This document shows, piece after piece, positions 4,708-6,963 of a stretch of DNA of 6,963 nt. Where the stretch lies: NCBI GenBank assembly GCA_021799315.1, contig JAJZAR010000077.1:1-6963 (forward strand). The letters are read 5' to 3'. The number at the start of each line of letters is the position of its first letter. The first letter of the stretch is position 1. Source of the stretch: Thermoplasmata archaeon. Its GTDB lineage: Archaea > Thermoplasmatota > Thermoplasmata > Thermoplasmatales > Thermoplasmataceae. A program made the translations under genes and the position numbers. The notes beneath the pieces were generated by a model, which saw nothing but the letters and a program-made list of their open reading frames with translations, ran no database searches and was not told where the DNA came from.

Positions 4708-5861
4708 TTGATCACCCCGTTTAAAACCGCCTTTGCGGTCATATTCCAGTACACCTTGTTGTAAATCAGCTTGAGCCAGTAATAAGAATAACTCTCAGGC
4801 ATGAAAACAGGTGCATGAGTGTAATTGGACGTTATCATTGACGCCTTTCCTATCCCGGTTACCATGAGGGCGCCGCCTGACCCATCGTATAAAGAATACG
4901 GGGTAAGACCGTTAACTTGCTGTGCTATCCTGTTTGATACCACTATTGCCTCTGCGTCCGCTACTGAGCCAGCCTTTGATACCTGAAGGTTTGTGGCGTC
5001 CCCAATGGCATAGGCATCTTCATGCCCTGTTACATTGAGACTGAATTTATCCACCGGTACCCAATCAAACTGGTCACCGAAACCTGAATTTGCTATCAGT
5101 TCACTCCCGCGATGCGGTGGCGTCATGATTGCAAGATCATACGATATTTTCTCACCATTGCTGGAAATAAGTTCCTTGTTTTTTGCATCAAGTAACTTTA
5201 CCTTAAAGTCAAGCTTGGATTCTATTTTTCTTTGATCAAACATCTTCAGGGCTATATCTGATATGCTTTTATCCGGAAAGGCCATAGGCATTGGATAAGT
5301 GTATATGATTTTCACCTTGTCCAACAGTTTTCTGGACTTAAACATGTCATGCAGAAGGAATGTTGCCTCCAGTGGCGCAGGCGTGCATTTATAAGGCATG
5401 CTCGAAACCCCGACGACTATTGTCCCTTCATTGAATTTATTAAGCTTAGTTTTGAGAATCTTTGAGTTCTCCAGAGTATAAAAGTGATCTGCGCCGTCAG
5501 TGAATCCAGGCACTGCAGAATAGTCATATTTGGCGCCAGTAGCAATTATAAGGTAATCATATTTTACCTGACCTTTCTCAGTAGTAACATTCCTGTTCTC
5601 CAGATCAATCTTTATAGCCTTTTCCTGGAGAAAAGTGATTCCTTTTGCCAGAAGCCCATTCATTTCTCGGTAGGTCTCTTCCTGTTCCATTAGGCCAAAC
5701 GGAACCTCCAGGAAGCCAGGCTGGTAGTAATGAAACCTGCTTGGATCTATCAACACGATCTTTACATCATTTGCTTTGATCTTTTCCCTTAGCTTGTATG
5801 AAAGATGATTTGCAGCGCTGATTCCACCCGATCCTCCACCAACAATAATAATAGTCTTCAT
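4704..5861 (-). CDS. Sulfide:quinone-oxidoreductase-like FAD-dependent oxidoreductase lacking the second redox cysteine
   Basis: A 385-residue flavoprotein of the SQR/NDH-2 group, which passes electrons from a donor through FAD to membrane quinone. The FAD-binding GGGSGG is at residues 8-13, ATGA at 107-110 closes the first Rossmann part, and AIGDAT at 285-290 is the second FAD contact. PYKCTPAPLEA holds Cys159, matching the conserved first catalytic cysteine of SQR. The segment YDGSGGALMVTG (325-336) aligns without gaps to YDGxxSCPLVTG of SQR type II (recalled from memory), placing Ala331 where the second catalytic cysteine should be. Cys159 is the only cysteine in the protein. The aromatic C-terminus (SYSYYWLKLIYNKVYW) is a likely membrane anchor. 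The start at 5861 is preferred over an upstream in-frame ATG (5951): the added 30 residues show no similarity, overlap a transposase remnant, and a TATA-like box lies 25 bases before 5861. It is co-transcribed with the DUF1641 gene. Its substrate is uncertain. Confidence 0.82.
   Translation of the reverse strand: MKTIIIVGGGSGGISAANHLSYKLREKIKANDVKIVLIDPSRFHYYQPGFLEVPFGLMEQEETYREMNGLLAKGITFLQEKAIKIDLENRNVTTEKGQVKYDYLIIATGAKYDYSAVPGFTDGADHFYTLENSKILKTKLNKFNEGTIVVGVSSMPYKCTPAPLEATFLLHDMFKSRKLLDKVKIIYTYPMPMAFPDKSISDIALKMFDQRKIESKLDFKVKLLDAKNKELISSNGEKISYDLAIMTPPHRGSELIANSGFGDQFDWVPVDKFSLNVTGHEDAYAIGDATNLQVSKAGSVADAEAIVVSNRIAQQVNGLTPYSLYDGSGGALMVTGIGKASMITSNYTHAPVFMPESYSYYWLKLIYNKVYWNMTAKAVLNGVIK
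4711..4718 (-). promoter_or_regulatory. Shine-Dalgarno site of the DUF1641 gene
   Basis: On the - strand GGGGTGAT lies three bases before the ATG at 4707. It is within the last codons of the upstream flavoprotein gene, so ribosomes finishing that gene could restart directly. Confidence 0.65.
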
Positions 5862-5880
5862 ATGTATATAGCGGTGCTCA

Positions 5881-5890
5881 ATACTTAAAC
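5881..5890 (-). promoter_or_regulatory. TATA-like box of the SQR-like gene
   Basis: On the - strand GTTTAAGTAT is centred about 25 bases before the start codon at 5861, with no Shine-Dalgarno sequence before that codon. This fits leaderless transcription and fixes the start. It lies within about 20 bases of the edge of the IS4-group transposase remnant. Confidence 0.5.
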
Positions 5891-5908
5891 ATTCCTTACT
5901 TTTCGACT

Positions 5909-6361
5909 GTGCGACACTATTCATTGATTGATTGGGGAAAGAAACCTTCATATTCGCAAGAAAAGGCAGACAAGATTGTACTTATTACCAATGTTGGAGA
6001 AAAACCACAGACCATATTTGAACTATACAAATTTAGGAATGGCATGGAAGAATCCTTTTTTGTATTCAAGAATCGTTTACAGATGGATAGACCATACCTG
6101 AGGGATGATGATACAATTAGAAGTTAAGTGCTTCTATCTTTCATATCGTTGATAGCATATTACAGGATATTGAAACTGCTGAAGACAAAGAAAATCAATA
6201 ATAAGATCAGTGTAAAGGATGCACTGCTACAGCTGTTAAAAATATATTTTACTGATATTGGAGATAGGACGATAATGGCAGAGACACCAAAGAAAGCCGG
6301 GGAACTTGCTGAGATCCTAGACCAGAAACCAGAACTGTTTCCTAAAAGTGTGCCGATTTAA
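5909..6361 (+). pseudogene. C-terminal remnant of an IS4-group (IS1634-like) transposase with an in-frame stop
   Basis: A frame opening at GTG 5909 reads DKIVLITNVGEKPQTI, then ELYKFRNGMEESFFVFKNRL. That segment has the Y-2-R-3-E-6-K spacing (Tyr 6026-6028, then Arg, Glu, Lys) that marks the C-terminal part of IS4-group DDE transposases and supplies the catalytic Glu. It continues as DRPYLRDDDTIRS, a TAA stop at 6125-6127, and in the same frame VLLSFISLIAYYRILKLL and a lysine-rich tail to a second TAA at 6359-6361. Family members usually have an aromatic or other residue at the stop, so one base change explains it. The N-terminal half with the two catalytic Asp residues is absent, and clear similarity starts only near 5935. 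No terminal repeats were identified. It is a dead fragment. The group is fairly sure, the IS1634-like subgroup less so. Confidence 0.75.
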
Positions 6362-6374
6362 GCTTACACCAAAT

Positions 6375-6941
6375 TCAGAGGGACGGCACATAATAAAGCG
6401 CCTGCACACCTGATTTAAAAGTCTTTGATTCAACCAGTGTCAGTTTACGCTGGTCATGCTGATCATTGAATAGTGATTTGCCGGATCCTAGAATTATAGG
6501 TATAATTCGAAGCCTGAACTCATCAACTAGCCCAGCCCTGACAAGATCTGCAACGATACTTCCACTTCCTATGACTACCATATCTTTGCCGGTCTGGTTC
6601 TTCAGACGGGCAACTTCCTTTGCAGGATCGGTTCGGACTATGGAGGAGGGTTTCCAGGTTGCTTCCTTCAAGGTGGTTGAAAAAATAAGCTTGTGCAATT
6701 CATTTAATTGTTTGGGGATATACGGATCCCATCCTGCTGAAACTGGGTCCACAGTTGGAAAGAATGTGGAGAACTCCTCGTAGGTCCTGCGTCCGAAAAC
6801 TAACAGGTCGGCCCTGGTCAAAATATCATGAGACCAGGCGAAAGCCTCATCATCAAATTGTGGGAACCATTCAATCTGGTTATTCAAATCGGTGTAATAC
6901 CCATCTAGAGACATCAGGCTATCCAAAACCACCTTGCGCAT
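6375..6941 (-). CDS. Dihydrofolate reductase / RibD C-terminal-domain family protein
   Basis: A 188-residue single-domain protein of the DHFR-like fold shared by dihydrofolate reductases and the reductase domain of RibD. Near the N-terminus SLMSLDGYYTD (8-18) matches the S-x-DG pattern. LLVFGRRTYEEF (46-57) matches the family G-R-x-TY motif, VIGSGSIVADLVRAGLVDEF (123-142) the nucleotide-binding glycine segment, and PIILGSGKSLF (148-158) the last signature. This composition is that of the small stand-alone group (YwjB/YyaP type in Bacillus) rather than a full riboflavin enzyme: no deaminase domain is present. It probably reduces a pterin, a flavin precursor or a related compound with NADPH; the substrate is unknown. 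Before the ATG, on the - strand, TGAGATCA (6945-6952) resembles part of an archaeal Shine-Dalgarno sequence, which hints at an upstream operon partner outside the window. It converges on the IS4-group remnant. Confidence 0.82.
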   Translation of the reverse strand: MRKVVLDSLMSLDGYYTDLNNQIEWFPQFDDEAFAWSHDILTRADLLVFGRRTYEEFSTFFPTVDPVSAGWDPYIPKQLNELHKLIFSTTLKEATWKPSSIVRTDPAKEVARLKNQTGKDMVVIGSGSIVADLVRAGLVDEFRLRIIPIILGSGKSLFNDQHDQRKLTLVESKTFKSGVQALYYVPSL

Positions 6942-6963
6942 TGTTGATCTCAGCCGTTTCCAA

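Noticed and set aside
5862..5951. Thirty-residue N-terminal extension of the SQR-like protein from the ATG at 5951
   Set aside because: It precedes the FAD-binding strand that normally begins the protein, shows no signal peptide, overlaps the transposase remnant, and would place the TATA-like box inside the coding region.
6125..6127. Programmed readthrough or recoding at the TAA in the IS4-group fragment
   Set aside because: The fragment lacks the N-terminal catalytic half, so there is no functional product to rescue; a simple point mutation is the easier explanation.
1..6963. CRISPR array, toxin-antitoxin pair or defence system
   Set aside because: No regularly spaced direct repeats, no Cas-like or nuclease genes and no small paired ORFs with recognisable toxin or antitoxin motifs were seen on either strand.

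Overview
The window looks like chromosomal DNA from an acidophilic archaeon, most likely of the order Thermoplasmatales. The evidence is the gene content (a glucose-dehydrogenase-like SDR, an Lrp regulator, and an SQR-like flavoprotein joined to a DUF1641 protein) and the archaeal expression signals. Genes at the head of a transcript have a TATA-like box centred about 25-30 bases before the start codon and no ribosome binding site. Genes inside operons instead carry a GGTGA-type Shine-Dalgarno sequence. The taxonomic call is inference; no rRNA or other marker gene is present.

Left part (1-1097): the 3' end of an ArsR-type winged-helix regulator on + converges on an SDR gene on - that resembles bacterial glucose 1-dehydrogenase, with a probable two-way terminator between them. 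Middle-left part (1098-3663): an Lrp/AsnC-type regulator diverges from the SDR gene. It is followed by a likely two-gene unit encoding a tandem carboxymuconolactone-decarboxylase-like (CMD) protein with degenerate active sites and a ten-helix TDT/SLAC1-family transporter. A perfect 13-base palindrome lies between the TATA-like box and the start codon of the CMD-like gene and could be an operator.

Central gap (3664-4258): about 275 bases without a gene, then a decayed N-terminal remnant of an IS630-type transposase with a frameshift and several in-frame stops.

Right part (4270-6941): a tightly coupled pair on - encodes an SQR-like flavoprotein and a DUF1641 protein, with a four-base ATGA overlap. 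The flavoprotein keeps one redox cysteine, but the second is alanine. The pair is followed, on its promoter side, by the C-terminal remnant of an IS4-group transposase interrupted by one stop. A dihydrofolate-reductase/RibD-like gene on - closes the window. Both transposase remnants are truncated on the side facing the flavoprotein-DUF1641 pair, so that pair looks like a module dropped between, or rearranged with, old insertion sequences.

No CRISPR array, tRNA, rRNA or clearly new multi-gene machine is visible. The most promising leads are the regulator-CMD-transporter locus and the SQR-like/DUF1641 module with its altered active site.
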